The notes under the pieces were generated by a model. The model worked only from the letters and a program-made list of their open reading frames with translations, was not told the origin of the DNA and ran no database searches. From assembly GCF_000633595.2 (NCBI RefSeq), contig NZ_JIBU02000034.1:1-64000 (forward strand): DNA of 64,000 nt, given 5' to 3'. Source of the DNA: Clostridium drakei. GTDB lineage: Bacteria; Bacillota; Clostridia; Clostridiales; Clostridiaceae. The position numbers and the translations under genes were made by a program. Positions 45,858 to 53,809 of this stretch are shown here, in pieces. Within the stretch, counting starts at the first letter, position 1; every line of letters begins with the position of its first letter.

Positions 45858-46976
45858 TCACATTTTTTTAGCTTTAAAATCTTTCAAACTTAGTTGCCAT
45901 TTGCCCATTACATCTAAAGCTGATTTATCTCCTTCTACTTTTGGTACAACATCAAAATTTAAACTTTCCTTATCATAAGAAGAAAATACTACATCTACTT
46001 TATCTAATGGATATTTTTCTTCAAATTTAAAAGGTATAATATCTCCTCCATCTATTTTATAAACTCTTATGCATCTACCTGAAGGTGATTTTGCATACTG
46101 TACCGTTATAAACTTTTCTTCTGGTGAAAAATTTATAAATTCCACTTTACAATTCTTTAATATATCTATTGATGTAATTTCTTTTCCTATAGGTTTTTCT
46201 CTTCCTATAGCACTAGTACCTTGATTTTGCTTATCACTCCCACCTCCTTTTTGATCTTCATCTTTATTATCTCCACCTTGCACTGCCAAGCTTTCATCCA
46301 TTTTTATTACACCCACATAAGCATCTTTATCATAACTAGATATTGCTAAACTTTCTCCACTATATCCTAAATTGATAACTCCAAATTTAGTTTTAGGTAC
46401 TTCTATCTTATCTACATTTCTTTTATCATCTTTGGAAAATACATAACTAGGAAGTCCATCCATATTTATAACTAAATTTGTATTGGCATTATTTTTATTT
46501 TTCACTCTTAGCTGTCTATGTTCGCTAAACACTTCCTTTTGAACCACATTATTTGTCTCTTTTATTTTATAATCATTACCTTCCTTAGCTATTCTTATTG
46601 AGTACTCATCTAAAGAAGCATAACTACTAGTTAAATCTGATCTTGATACTTTTACTTTAAATAAGCCAGCTTTACCTACCTCATTAGTTTCTGATATATT
46701 ATAACCTAATATTTTTAAATTTTTATTTTCCTTTGGCGAAGGACTTTTGGAAAGATCTTTAGAATAAAGCTTTTTGCTATTTTCTAAATCATCCTTCATT
46801 AGATACTTCATGTATGTATCTGCCACATTTCCTGCTGCTTTTATGTCAAAATTACTACTGCTTTCTGTATTCTCATTTTTTTTACTCTTTGAACATCCAA
46901 TCAATGTATTTGGAACAACTGAAAATATAATTATTATTAAAATTTTACTAATAATTTTGAAATTTCTTCTTTTCAT
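45858..46976 (-). CDS. Lipoprotein of unknown function, 372 aa
   Basis: I do not recognise a named family. A basic start and a hydrophobic stretch end in the lipobox LIGC (lipid attachment at Cys28), followed by a Ser/Asn-rich linker. The exported part is rich in Lys, Ser and Asp. It has a probable first domain (about 45-150, a SnoaL/NTF2-like helical start VADTYMKYLMKDDLENSKKLY in parts) and a beta-rich second domain, split by a low-complexity Gly/Asp/Lys linker (about 228-255). GGAGGAG lies before the ATG. A cell-surface role is likely, with ligand or partner unknown. Confidence 0.8.
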   Translation of the reverse strand: MKRRNFKIISKILIIIIFSVVPNTLIGCSKSKKNENTESSSNFDIKAAGNVADTYMKYLMKDDLENSKKLYSKDLSKSPSPKENKNLKILGYNISETNEVGKAGLFKVKVSRSDLTSSYASLDEYSIRIAKEGNDYKIKETNNVVQKEVFSEHRQLRVKNKNNANTNLVINMDGLPSYVFSKDDKRNVDKIEVPKTKFGVINLGYSGESLAISSYDKDAYVGVIKMDESLAVQGGDNKDEDQKGGGSDKQNQGTSAIGREKPIGKEITSIDILKNCKVEFINFSPEEKFITVQYAKSPSGRCIRVYKIDGGDIIPFKFEEKYPLDKVDVVFSSYDKESLNFDVVPKVEGDKSALDVMGKWQLSLKDFKAKKM

Positions 46977-47164
46977 CTTTTCTCCTCCTTATCTTTTATA
47001 AGATACTGATTTATCTTTAGTTTTTCCTGAAAATAAAAATTTAATTTATAAATCATTATTTTAAAAATTTACTTATATACTATTATATCTAGACTCTTTA
47101 GCTTGCTTAAATAATATTTATTTTTTATACATTAATCAATTATACAGGAGGATTTAAATAATTT

Positions 47165-48220
47165 ATGAAAAACTTATTTTTAGTATTACAAATAAGTGCT
47201 GTTTTTATAGGTACTATTGTTGGTGCTGGTTTAGCTTCCGGGCAAGAAATAACCCAATTTTTTACAGTTTATGGTTACAAAAGCTTTTTAGGCATACTTA
47301 TATGCTGTATCATTTACATAATAATGGGTTACATAGTTATTCAGCTAAGTTTAAAGTACAAATTAACCTCTTATGATGGGCTTATTTCATTAGTTAGTCC
47401 AGGTTTTCTAGGACAAGTTACTAACCTATTTACAACTATATTTCTTATAAGCACCTCTGCTGTAATCTTAGCTGGCAGTGGTTCTCTTCTAAACCAATAC
47501 TTTAATGTATCAAAATGGGTAGGAATAATTATAATGATATTTATATCAGTAGTTATCCTTTTAAGAGGAACTAAGGGATTAATTGAAATAAATTCTTTTA
47601 TAGTACCTTCTCTAATTATTGTTATAGTGACTATATTTATTTTATATGTATCATTTTACAAAGACATTAATGTATCTTATTTAAAAAATATTTCTGCTTA
47701 CAAACACAATTGGCTACTATCTTCTCTTATATATGGAGGTTTTAACATTCTATGCTGTTGTGGAGTACTTGTACCTCTAAGCACCGAAATAAGAAACAAA
47801 AAAACTTTAATATTGGGTGTTGCTCTAGGTTCTATAGGGCTCACAATATTATCATTTTTAATTAATGCCTTACTAATTTTAAACATACCATATATTTTCA
47901 AATATGAAATACCACTATTGTACATTGCTAATCGTTTTGGAAATATTATTCAAATTATGCTATTAATCATAATTTGGTTGGAAATGTTTTCTACTGAAGT
48001 TTCTAATATCTATAGCGTAAGCAAAAACCTTGAAGAATTATTCAATATTTCTTATAAAAAAGCTATAATTTTAATAATTGCTATATCCATACCTATATCT
48101 CAAATTGGATTCGTAAAACTTATATCTATTTTATACCCTGCTTTTGCAGTAGTAAGTTTTATATTTACAATTCAATGTTTGATTTTTTACCTGGGAAATA
48201 AAAATAAATCTATACATTAG
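47165..48220 (+). CDS. YkvI-like membrane transporter
   Basis: A 351-aa integral membrane protein with about ten transmembrane segments. The first has GTIVGAGLASGQEITQFF, with an unwound Gly-rich stretch like those binding substrate and sodium in the LeuT/APC fold. The central segment has GGFNILCCCGVLVPLSTEI. It is annotated in Firmicutes as YkvI family, function unproven. GGAGG lies 11 nt before the ATG. A divergent A+T-rich region separates it from the lipoprotein gene, and a radical SAM gene follows in the same direction. Confidence 0.85.
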   Translation: MKNLFLVLQISAVFIGTIVGAGLASGQEITQFFTVYGYKSFLGILICCIIYIIMGYIVIQLSLKYKLTSYDGLISLVSPGFLGQVTNLFTTIFLISTSAVILAGSGSLLNQYFNVSKWVGIIIMIFISVVILLRGTKGLIEINSFIVPSLIIVIVTIFILYVSFYKDINVSYLKNISAYKHNWLLSSLIYGGFNILCCCGVLVPLSTEIRNKKTLILGVALGSIGLTILSFLINALLILNIPYIFKYEIPLLYIANRFGNIIQIMLLIIIWLEMFSTEVSNIYSVSKNLEELFNISYKKAIILIIAISIPISQIGFVKLISILYPAFAVVSFIFTIQCLIFYLGNKNKSIH

Positions 48221-48293
48221 ATATACACATAAAACAAAATATAAAGTATAATAGTTTTTATATTAATTACTTTAATTATAGAGGTGTTATAAA

Positions 48294-49193
48294 ATGTTAG
48301 AAGTTCTTGAAAGTTGTAAATTATGTCCCAGGAACTGTGGTATAAATAGATTAAAAGGTGAATTAGGATACTGTAATTCAGGAAAAAATATAAAAATTGC
48401 AAAAGTATCATTGCATAATTGGGAGGAACCTTGCATATCAGGAAAAAACGGTTCTGGTACTATATTTTTTTCAAACTGCAGTTTAAAATGTGTCTTTTGC
48501 CAGAATCACGAAATAAGTTCTGAAAATATAGGTAAAGAAGTATCTATAAAAAGGTTAAGTGAAATATTTTTAGAACAACAAAAAAGAGGAGCTCATAATA
48601 TAAATCTAGTTACTCCAACACATTATGTTCCTCAAATAATAGAATCTTTAAAAATATCAAAAGCATCAGGTCTTAATATTCCTATTTTATTTAATACTAG
48701 TGGATATGAAAATATAGAAACAATAAAATTGCTAGAAGGATATATTGATGTGTATCTTCCTGATATCAAATACTTTAACAACAAATATTCCCAAAAATAT
48801 TCTAACGCTGAAAACTATTTTGCATATGCTTCAAATGCAGTAAAAGAAATGTTCTCTCAAGTTGGGAACATAAAATTTAACAAGGACGGTTTAATTGAAA
48901 AAGGAGTCATCATAAGACATTTAATGCTACCTGGACTTTTATTTGATTCTAAAAAAATTATAGATTATATATATAGTACCTTTGGAGATTCTGTCTATTT
49001 AAGCCTAATGAATCAATATGTTCCTATGCATAATGCTTATAAATTTCCTGAAATTAATAAGTCTTTAAACTACAAGCACTATGATAGCATGATAGACTAT
49101 TGCTTAAGCTTAGGTATAAAAAATGCATTTATTCAAGAGGAAGACACTGCTTCTAAAAGTTTCATTCCAGATTTTGATTTAAACGGCGTGTAA
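48294..49193 (+). CDS. Radical SAM protein, PflX-like
   Basis: A 299-aa protein of the PflX (COG1313) type. An N-terminal Cys motif (CKLCPRNCGINRLKGELGYC) precedes the radical SAM cluster CSLKCVFCQN (CxxxCxxC) and the barrel (NLVTPTHYVPQI, YLPDIKYF, LMNQYVP). It was often called pyruvate formate-lyase activating enzyme-like. No glycyl radical enzyme gene is beside it, so the partner is unknown. AGAGGTG lies before the ATG. It lies 73 bp after ykvI-like and could be co-transcribed. Confidence 0.87.
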   Translation: MLEVLESCKLCPRNCGINRLKGELGYCNSGKNIKIAKVSLHNWEEPCISGKNGSGTIFFSNCSLKCVFCQNHEISSENIGKEVSIKRLSEIFLEQQKRGAHNINLVTPTHYVPQIIESLKISKASGLNIPILFNTSGYENIETIKLLEGYIDVYLPDIKYFNNKYSQKYSNAENYFAYASNAVKEMFSQVGNIKFNKDGLIEKGVIIRHLMLPGLLFDSKKIIDYIYSTFGDSVYLSLMNQYVPMHNAYKFPEINKSLNYKHYDSMIDYCLSLGIKNAFIQEEDTASKSFIPDFDLNGV

Positions 49194-49198
49194 ATTTA

Positions 49199-49232
49199 AT
49201 GGACAGCTTTATAAAATATAAAAGCTGTCCAT
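49199..49232. terminator. Bidirectional terminator between convergent genes
   Basis: Perfect 12-bp arms (ATGGACAGCTTT and complement) with a 10-nt A+T loop lie just after the PflX-like stop codon. It separates this gene from the convergent chemoreceptor gene. Confidence 0.82.
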
Positions 49233-49299
49233 CTTATTAATTGTATAGAAATTCATAATTATATATTAAAACAACCACTTTCTAATATGTTTAAGTCTT

Positions 49300-51099
49300 T
49301 TAAATTTTATATTTGCTTAATTCTACTTTAAAATGCTCTGTAATTGTTCTAAACTGCTGAATATTGTATATAAGTTTTTTAATTTCATTAGTATAATTTG
49401 CCACATTAGCACTTACTTCTTGAGACGAAGCCGAATTTTCTTCAGCAATAGCAGCCAAAGATTCTATTGTATCATATATAGTTGCTATGGAATCAGTTTC
49501 CTTATTAAGGCGATCTATAGTTTCTATCATAGACGATGACACTGTTTGTACCGAAGTAGTAGCTTCATAACTTATATCTCTTACATTTTGCAAGTTTTTA
49601 GTTTCTACTTGTAATACATTATACTGAGATCCTATTTTTTCTGCTAAAGTTTTTATTTCTTCTGAAAAACTAACCAAGTTGGAGTTTATTTCTTCAACAG
49701 CATTTTTAGATTGTTCTGCCAAATCACCAACTTCCTCTGCTACAACAGCAAAGCCTTTTCCTAATTCTCCAGCACGCGCAGCCTCAATAGAAGCATTTAA
49801 TGCTAATAAATTAGTTTGTTCAGAAATATCAGATACTATGGAAACTATGTTGGTAATATCCTTTGCTCGTCCCTCAAGTTCAAATCCTTTATCCTTAACT
49901 TCTTGAAATTTTTCAAGAGTACTCATTATATTCTTACTTGTTCCATCAATATTTTCATAACTATTATTAATTTTATTCAAAGCTTTTTCTAATTCTAACT
50001 TATTACTATTTTCACTAGTTACTATATTTTTCAATCCTTGTATATTATCATTTAATATAGAAACAGCTTTTTCTGTATTAGTTGCTTGATCCACTGAAGA
50101 ACTTGCTACCTGCTCTACCACATCTGATATTTCATTAGACGCTTGATTCATAGAATCTGATATAACACTTATATTATTCATAAAAGTATTCATCTCATCA
50201 GTAACACCTTTGAATCCCACAAAATCTGCACTTATATCCTTTTTATTCTCTTTTAAAAGTTTATAAATATCTTCAAATAGATCATTAGTTTCTATATCTC
50301 CTTCTTCTATATAATTATTACTTATAACATTTTTAATATCTTGTTCTATAATTAAAGCTGGCCTCATAAGAAGTGACACAGCTATATATGCTGCTATAGA
50401 AGATATAATTGAAATAATAATAGCCTTAAATACATTATCAAGTCCTAGAACTGGTATAGATGTTATTAAAGAAACTATTAATGTAAATACTGCTGTTTTT
50501 GATTCTAAACTTTTCATGACTCCGAGAGAAAGTATTTTATTAAACTTATATACTTTTTTAAAGTATATATCTTTCTCAAAGGTAAACTTGAATTTTACAT
50601 AATTATTACTCTTTTCAAGCTCATCTACTTTAACTTTTTCATTAAAAAATTTAGCACTACCTTCTATCATTCCTTTAAGATAGTCAAACATGCCTCTTTC
50701 TGATTTATATTCAAATATAGCCTCTCTTTGTGATATTGGTTTTATTGATAATAGAGGAGGTTTAGCACCTGGTAATCTTTTTGTCATAACCACATGTACA
50801 TCAAACATAGATTTCAAAAATGAATATAAATTTTCATGCTGAAAAAATGCTGGAAAATCCTTATAAAAAGCGTTTATATTATCTAACCCTATTTCACGCC
50901 ATAAATGCTTAACATCTATATTATTGCTTTTAGCTATATCAGCAATAACTTCTTTAACTTTTGTATCCTCTACATTTTCTGCTGGCAAAAAAATTTTTGA
51001 CGCTCTCCACCCTACATGCTCCATGGCTTTATTCACACTATCATCGCCATATAATTTTCTGCAAGTTTTCATCCATGTAGCTATTACTGTTCCTTTCAT
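49300..51099 (-). CDS. H-NOX (heme NO/O2-binding) methyl-accepting chemotaxis protein
   Basis: A 599-aa receptor. The N-terminal H-NOX heme domain (1 to about 185) carries the proximal His102, Pro115 and the YxSxR heme-propionate motif at Tyr131, Ser133 and Arg135. The distal residues Trp9, Asn74 and Tyr140 fall at the same numbers as the O2-binding H-NOX of Caldanaerobacter (Thermoanaerobacter) tengcongensis. Two membrane segments (about 203-250) follow, then a cytoplasmic coiled coil with the MCP hairpin tip ([20 protein letters not shown]). GGAGGAT lies before the ATG. C. botulinum SONO has the same architecture. It probably steers motility away from O2 or NO. Confidence 0.96.
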   Translation of the reverse strand: MKGTVIATWMKTCRKLYGDDSVNKAMEHVGWRASKIFLPAENVEDTKVKEVIADIAKSNNIDVKHLWREIGLDNINAFYKDFPAFFQHENLYSFLKSMFDVHVVMTKRLPGAKPPLLSIKPISQREAIFEYKSERGMFDYLKGMIEGSAKFFNEKVKVDELEKSNNYVKFKFTFEKDIYFKKVYKFNKILSLGVMKSLESKTAVFTLIVSLITSIPVLGLDNVFKAIIISIISSIAAYIAVSLLMRPALIIEQDIKNVISNNYIEEGDIETNDLFEDIYKLLKENKKDISADFVGFKGVTDEMNTFMNNISVISDSMNQASNEISDVVEQVASSSVDQATNTEKAVSILNDNIQGLKNIVTSENSNKLELEKALNKINNSYENIDGTSKNIMSTLEKFQEVKDKGFELEGRAKDITNIVSIVSDISEQTNLLALNASIEAARAGELGKGFAVVAEEVGDLAEQSKNAVEEINSNLVSFSEEIKTLAEKIGSQYNVLQVETKNLQNVRDISYEATTSVQTVSSSMIETIDRLNKETDSIATIYDTIESLAAIAEENSASSQEVSANVANYTNEIKKLIYNIQQFRTITEHFKVELSKYKI

Positions 51100-51197
51100 T
51101 TTTAATCCTCCTTCTTGTATTCACCAAAGTTTCATATTACATTACTAATGAAAAGCTAATTTTCAAATAAATTTATCACTTCAACAAGATTATAAAT

Positions 51198-51226
51198 ATT
51201 ATACAACATCAGTATTGTTTTTACAA
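51198..51226 (-). promoter_or_regulatory. Promoter of the H-NOX receptor gene
   Basis: On the minus strand, TTGTAA (51226-51221), a 17-bp spacer and a perfect TATAAT (51203-51198) form a sigma-A-type promoter about 100 bp before the start codon. No sigma-D type motility promoter was noticed. Confidence 0.6.
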
Positions 51227-51239
51227 AGGCTATTAATTA

Positions 51240-51275
51240 AAAACTGCACTGCATTTTCTAATGCAGTGCAGTTTT
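51240..51275 (-). terminator. Terminator of the XRE regulator gene
   Basis: Perfect 16-bp arms (AAAACTGCACTGCATT and complement) with a TTCT loop lie directly after the regulator stop codon. The minus-strand exit is TTTTAATTAATAG. Confidence 0.88.
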
Positions 51276-51944
51276 CTAAAGCCTTATTTCAACACTATCC
51301 AACTTAGCTATTATATTAATTTCCTTTATTTCTGCAGTTTCACTTCTAAAACTACCTTTATTACTAATAAGTAGAACTTTATTATTATCTAATCTTTTTA
51401 TTTGCCTTATTACTCTTTTACTTCCATGTTCTACTAAACATATACTATTGTTTTCAACTTCATGTGTAGTATGAGCAAAAGCTAAGTCTCCTTTGGATAT
51501 TCTAAATCCTAACATATCATCATCTTCTATTTGCACATAGAATACCTTATCCTGAGAATATCCCTCTACTTTATTATTTATTAAAGGTAATTGTTTAAAT
51601 GATATGGCTTTTTGTAAATCATACCTATAAATAGGTATGTTTTTCAACACTGATCCAAATGCCTCATTCCAAACATCTTTTACGGCTTCTTTCTTAGGTG
51701 TTACAGGATATTTTTTATCTTTTTCTTCTTGAAATACCTGTTCCTCAAAAGACATAGTAATATCATTTATATCTTTTCCTAATACTTTAGAAATTCTATC
51801 TATTAAATTTTGATTTATAATTTTTCTACCATTCTCAACTTCATTAATAAAGCTCTCATTTACACCTAACTTTTTGCCTAATTGTTTTTGGCTCATTCCA
51901 ATACTATCTCTTATATTCTTTATTTTTTCGCCCACTCTACTCAT
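51276..51944 (-). CDS. XRE-family regulator with a degenerate S24/LexA-like domain
   Basis: A 222-aa protein. A Cro/CI-type helix-turn-helix spans about 5-62 (IRDSIGMSQKQLGKKLGV, then VNESFINEVENGRK). A linker follows, and then a domain (about 100-222) with the S24 peptidase-like beta fold (KVFYVQIEDDDMLGFRISKGDLAF). The catalytic Ser of GxSM is Asp143 here, and the downstream Lys position appears to be Gln or Arg. Self-cleavage as in LexA is therefore unlikely, and the fold may bind a ligand or dimerise. GCGGGG lies before the ATG. Targets are unknown. Confidence 0.85.
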   Translation of the reverse strand: MSRVGEKIKNIRDSIGMSQKQLGKKLGVNESFINEVENGRKIINQNLIDRISKVLGKDINDITMSFEEQVFQEEKDKKYPVTPKKEAVKDVWNEAFGSVLKNIPIYRYDLQKAISFKQLPLINNKVEGYSQDKVFYVQIEDDDMLGFRISKGDLAFAHTTHEVENNSICLVEHGSKRVIRQIKRLDNNKVLLISNKGSFRSETAEIKEINIIAKLDSVEIRL

Positions 51945-52017
51945 ACTATAACCCCGCTTTTATGTATTATATTTTTCACGATTTTACATACTTATTATAT
52001 TAATGTTATAATACTAC

Positions 52018-52533
52018 TTAAAGTTTTTCTGGTTCTGGATATTCTTCTCCATAAGTTTCTACAGTCATTTCCTCAATGACTTGATCCTCATAAGGTTTAT
52101 CCCTAAAATCTCTTTTGCTATTTACTATTTCTTGAGCTACATCCATACCCTCTGTAACCTTTCCAAATGCAGCATATTGGCCATCTAAATGAGGTGCATT
52201 TTCTGTCATTAGGAAAAATTGGCTTCCTGCTGAATCAGGCTGCATTGTTCTAGCCATAGATAGCACTCCAGTGATATGTTTTAAATTATTTTTAAATCCA
52301 TTATTTGCAAATTCGCCTTTTATAGAATATCCTGGACCTCCTGTTCCATCTCCTAATGGACATCCTCCTTGTATCATAAATCCTGGAATAACTCTATGAA
52401 ATACTATTCCATTGTAAAAACCTTTCTTTATAAGACTTATAAAATTATTTACAGTATTAGGTGCAATTTCGGGATATAATTCAGCTTTAATTATTCCCCC
52501 ATTTTTCATTTTAATCGTAACTGATGGATTCAT
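52018..52533 (-). CDS. ppiB: Cyclophilin-type peptidyl-prolyl isomerase
   Basis: A protein of about 171 aa. The cyclophilin core shows FHRVIPGFMIQGGCPLGDGTGGPGY in parts (with the catalytic Arg), GVLSMARTMQPDSAGSQFFL and the HLDGQYAAFGKVTEGMDV end. There is no signal peptide, so it is cytosolic. The frame opens at 52560, but GGGAG lies inside that extension, 10 nt before the ATG at 52533. The earlier start cannot be fully excluded. It is a single gene between murI and the XRE regulator. Confidence 0.94.
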   Translation of the reverse strand: MNPSVTIKMKNGGIIKAELYPEIAPNTVNNFISLIKKGFYNGIVFHRVIPGFMIQGGCPLGDGTGGPGYSIKGEFANNGFKNNLKHITGVLSMARTMQPDSAGSQFFLMTENAPHLDGQYAAFGKVTEGMDVAQEIVNSKRDFRDKPYEDQVIEEMTVETYGEEYPEPEKL

Positions 52534-52660
52534 ATTTAGCAATCTCCCTTCGATTTTCATATATCATCTATTTGAATTATATCATAATACATAAATATTA
52601 TTCACATAAAAAACTTTATTTAAAAACTATTAATATTAACTATCATTAATATTACATTAT

Positions 52661-53440
52661 CTACTCACATTCCAATAGTTTATAACTTAACTTTATAATT
52701 TCATCACTATCTAATGAATTATACACAATTACCTTTCCACCTTCCTTTTTTTCACTTGTCAAATTGTTTTTTATGAGTTCTCTTTTCAATTGTTTTACAG
52801 TTCCTAAGCTTCCATCTATAATTGGAACTTCATTATTAAGTAACTTAGATAAAATCTTTTTTATAAAAGGATAATGGGTACATCCAAGAACTATAGCTGC
52901 TATTCCTTCTTCTTTTAATGGTTCTATTTTATCTCTTAGATATTTCTCTACATTTTCTCCTTCCACCATGCCTTGTTCTATTAATTCTACAAGACCAGGA
53001 CATGGCATAGGATACATTTGTACCTGATTTTTATATCTGTTCATTAAATTATTAAATTTTCTCTCAGCCAAAGTCATAGGTGTCGCCATTACAACTATTT
53101 GTCCTTTTCTTCTCAATTCCACAGCCGGCTTTAATGCTGGCTCTATACCTATTACAGGCATTACACTACTATATTTCTTTCTTAAATCTATTATAGCGGC
53201 ACTGGTTGCTGTATTACAAGCAATTACTACTGCCTTAATATTTTTACTTATTAAAAATTCTACAGCTTCAAAGGTTAATCTACTAGCTTCCTCTACAGTT
53301 TTTATACCATATGGTGCATTATTAGAATCTCCAAAATAAACAAAATCTTCTCCTGGTAAAAGTTTTACTGCTTCTTTTAATACACTAATTCCTCCAACTC
53401 CAGAATCAAAAAAACCTATTGGTCTACATTCCACTTTCAC
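52661..53440 (-). CDS. murI: Glutamate racemase
   Basis: The enzyme converts L- to D-glutamate for peptidoglycan, without a cofactor. The 259-aa protein starts PIGFFDSGVGGISVL, has the two catalytic Cys (Cys75 in VIACNTATS and Cys187 in VLGCTHYPF) and FGDSNNAPYG. It begins with GTG, preceded by AAGGTGGTAGA. It supplies the substrate of MurD at the left end of the window. It is divergent from the glutamine synthetase gene, with 369 bp between them. Confidence 0.96.
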   Translation of the reverse strand: MKVECRPIGFFDSGVGGISVLKEAVKLLPGEDFVYFGDSNNAPYGIKTVEEASRLTFEAVEFLISKNIKAVVIACNTATSAAIIDLRKKYSSVMPVIGIEPALKPAVELRRKGQIVVMATPMTLAERKFNNLMNRYKNQVQMYPMPCPGLVELIEQGMVEGENVEKYLRDKIEPLKEEGIAAIVLGCTHYPFIKKILSKLLNNEVPIIDGSLGTVKQLKRELIKNNLTSEKKEGGKVIVYNSLDSDEIIKLSYKLLECE

Positions 53441-53671
53441 TCTACCACCTTCATTATAGTTAGTTAATATATATGCTTAATATTATATAATATAGAATTA
53501 AACTATACAAATTATGAAAGTTCATTGCATAAATATACATTGCATTTAATATTTTCGCAATAATTTAGTATAAAATTGATTTTTTTTAAAAAATACTGTA
53601 ATATTTTTTACAGAATAAAAATTTTTAATTAATAAGTGAAGTTTTTTTTTAATAAACTTTCATTTTTCCTA

Positions 53672-53700
53672 TTGACATCTGGTCATATTAATTATAAAAT
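53672..53700 (+). promoter_or_regulatory. Promoter of the glutamine synthetase gene
   Basis: TTGACA (53672-53677), a 17-bp spacer and TAAAAT (53695-53700) form a good sigma-A promoter, with a leader of about 100 nt before the start. The upstream part of the 369-bp gap (53441-53671) holds small A+T hairpins, such as CTGTAA / TTACAG near 53600, and no gene. Confidence 0.7.
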
Positions 53701-53761
53701 CTTGAATATGAAAAAATTCACAAAAACACATTATTAATATCATTTTCTTAAATCACAAGGT

Positions 53762-53793
53762 AAAAGAGTAAAAAAAAACTCTTTTTTTATTTT
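53762..53793 (+). promoter_or_regulatory. Leader terminator (attenuator) before glutamine synthetase
   Basis: The arms AAAAGAGT / ACTCTTTT with an 8-A loop and a T run form an intrinsic terminator between the promoter and the ribosome binding site (AGGAGG, 53797-53802). A terminator here, with no gene in between, points to attenuation or antitermination. In some clostridia glutamine synthetase is controlled by an ANTAR antiterminator. I do not see a convincing dual hexaloop ANTAR site, so the mechanism is open. Confidence 0.6.
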
Positions 53794-53809
53794 TATAGGA
53801 GGAAATTAT

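Noticed and set aside
53441-53671. Possible ANTAR-type dual hairpins before glutamine synthetase
   Set aside because: Several A+T hairpins occur, but none has paired six-base loops with the conserved A and G positions. They also lie upstream of the best promoter, so they would not be in the transcript.
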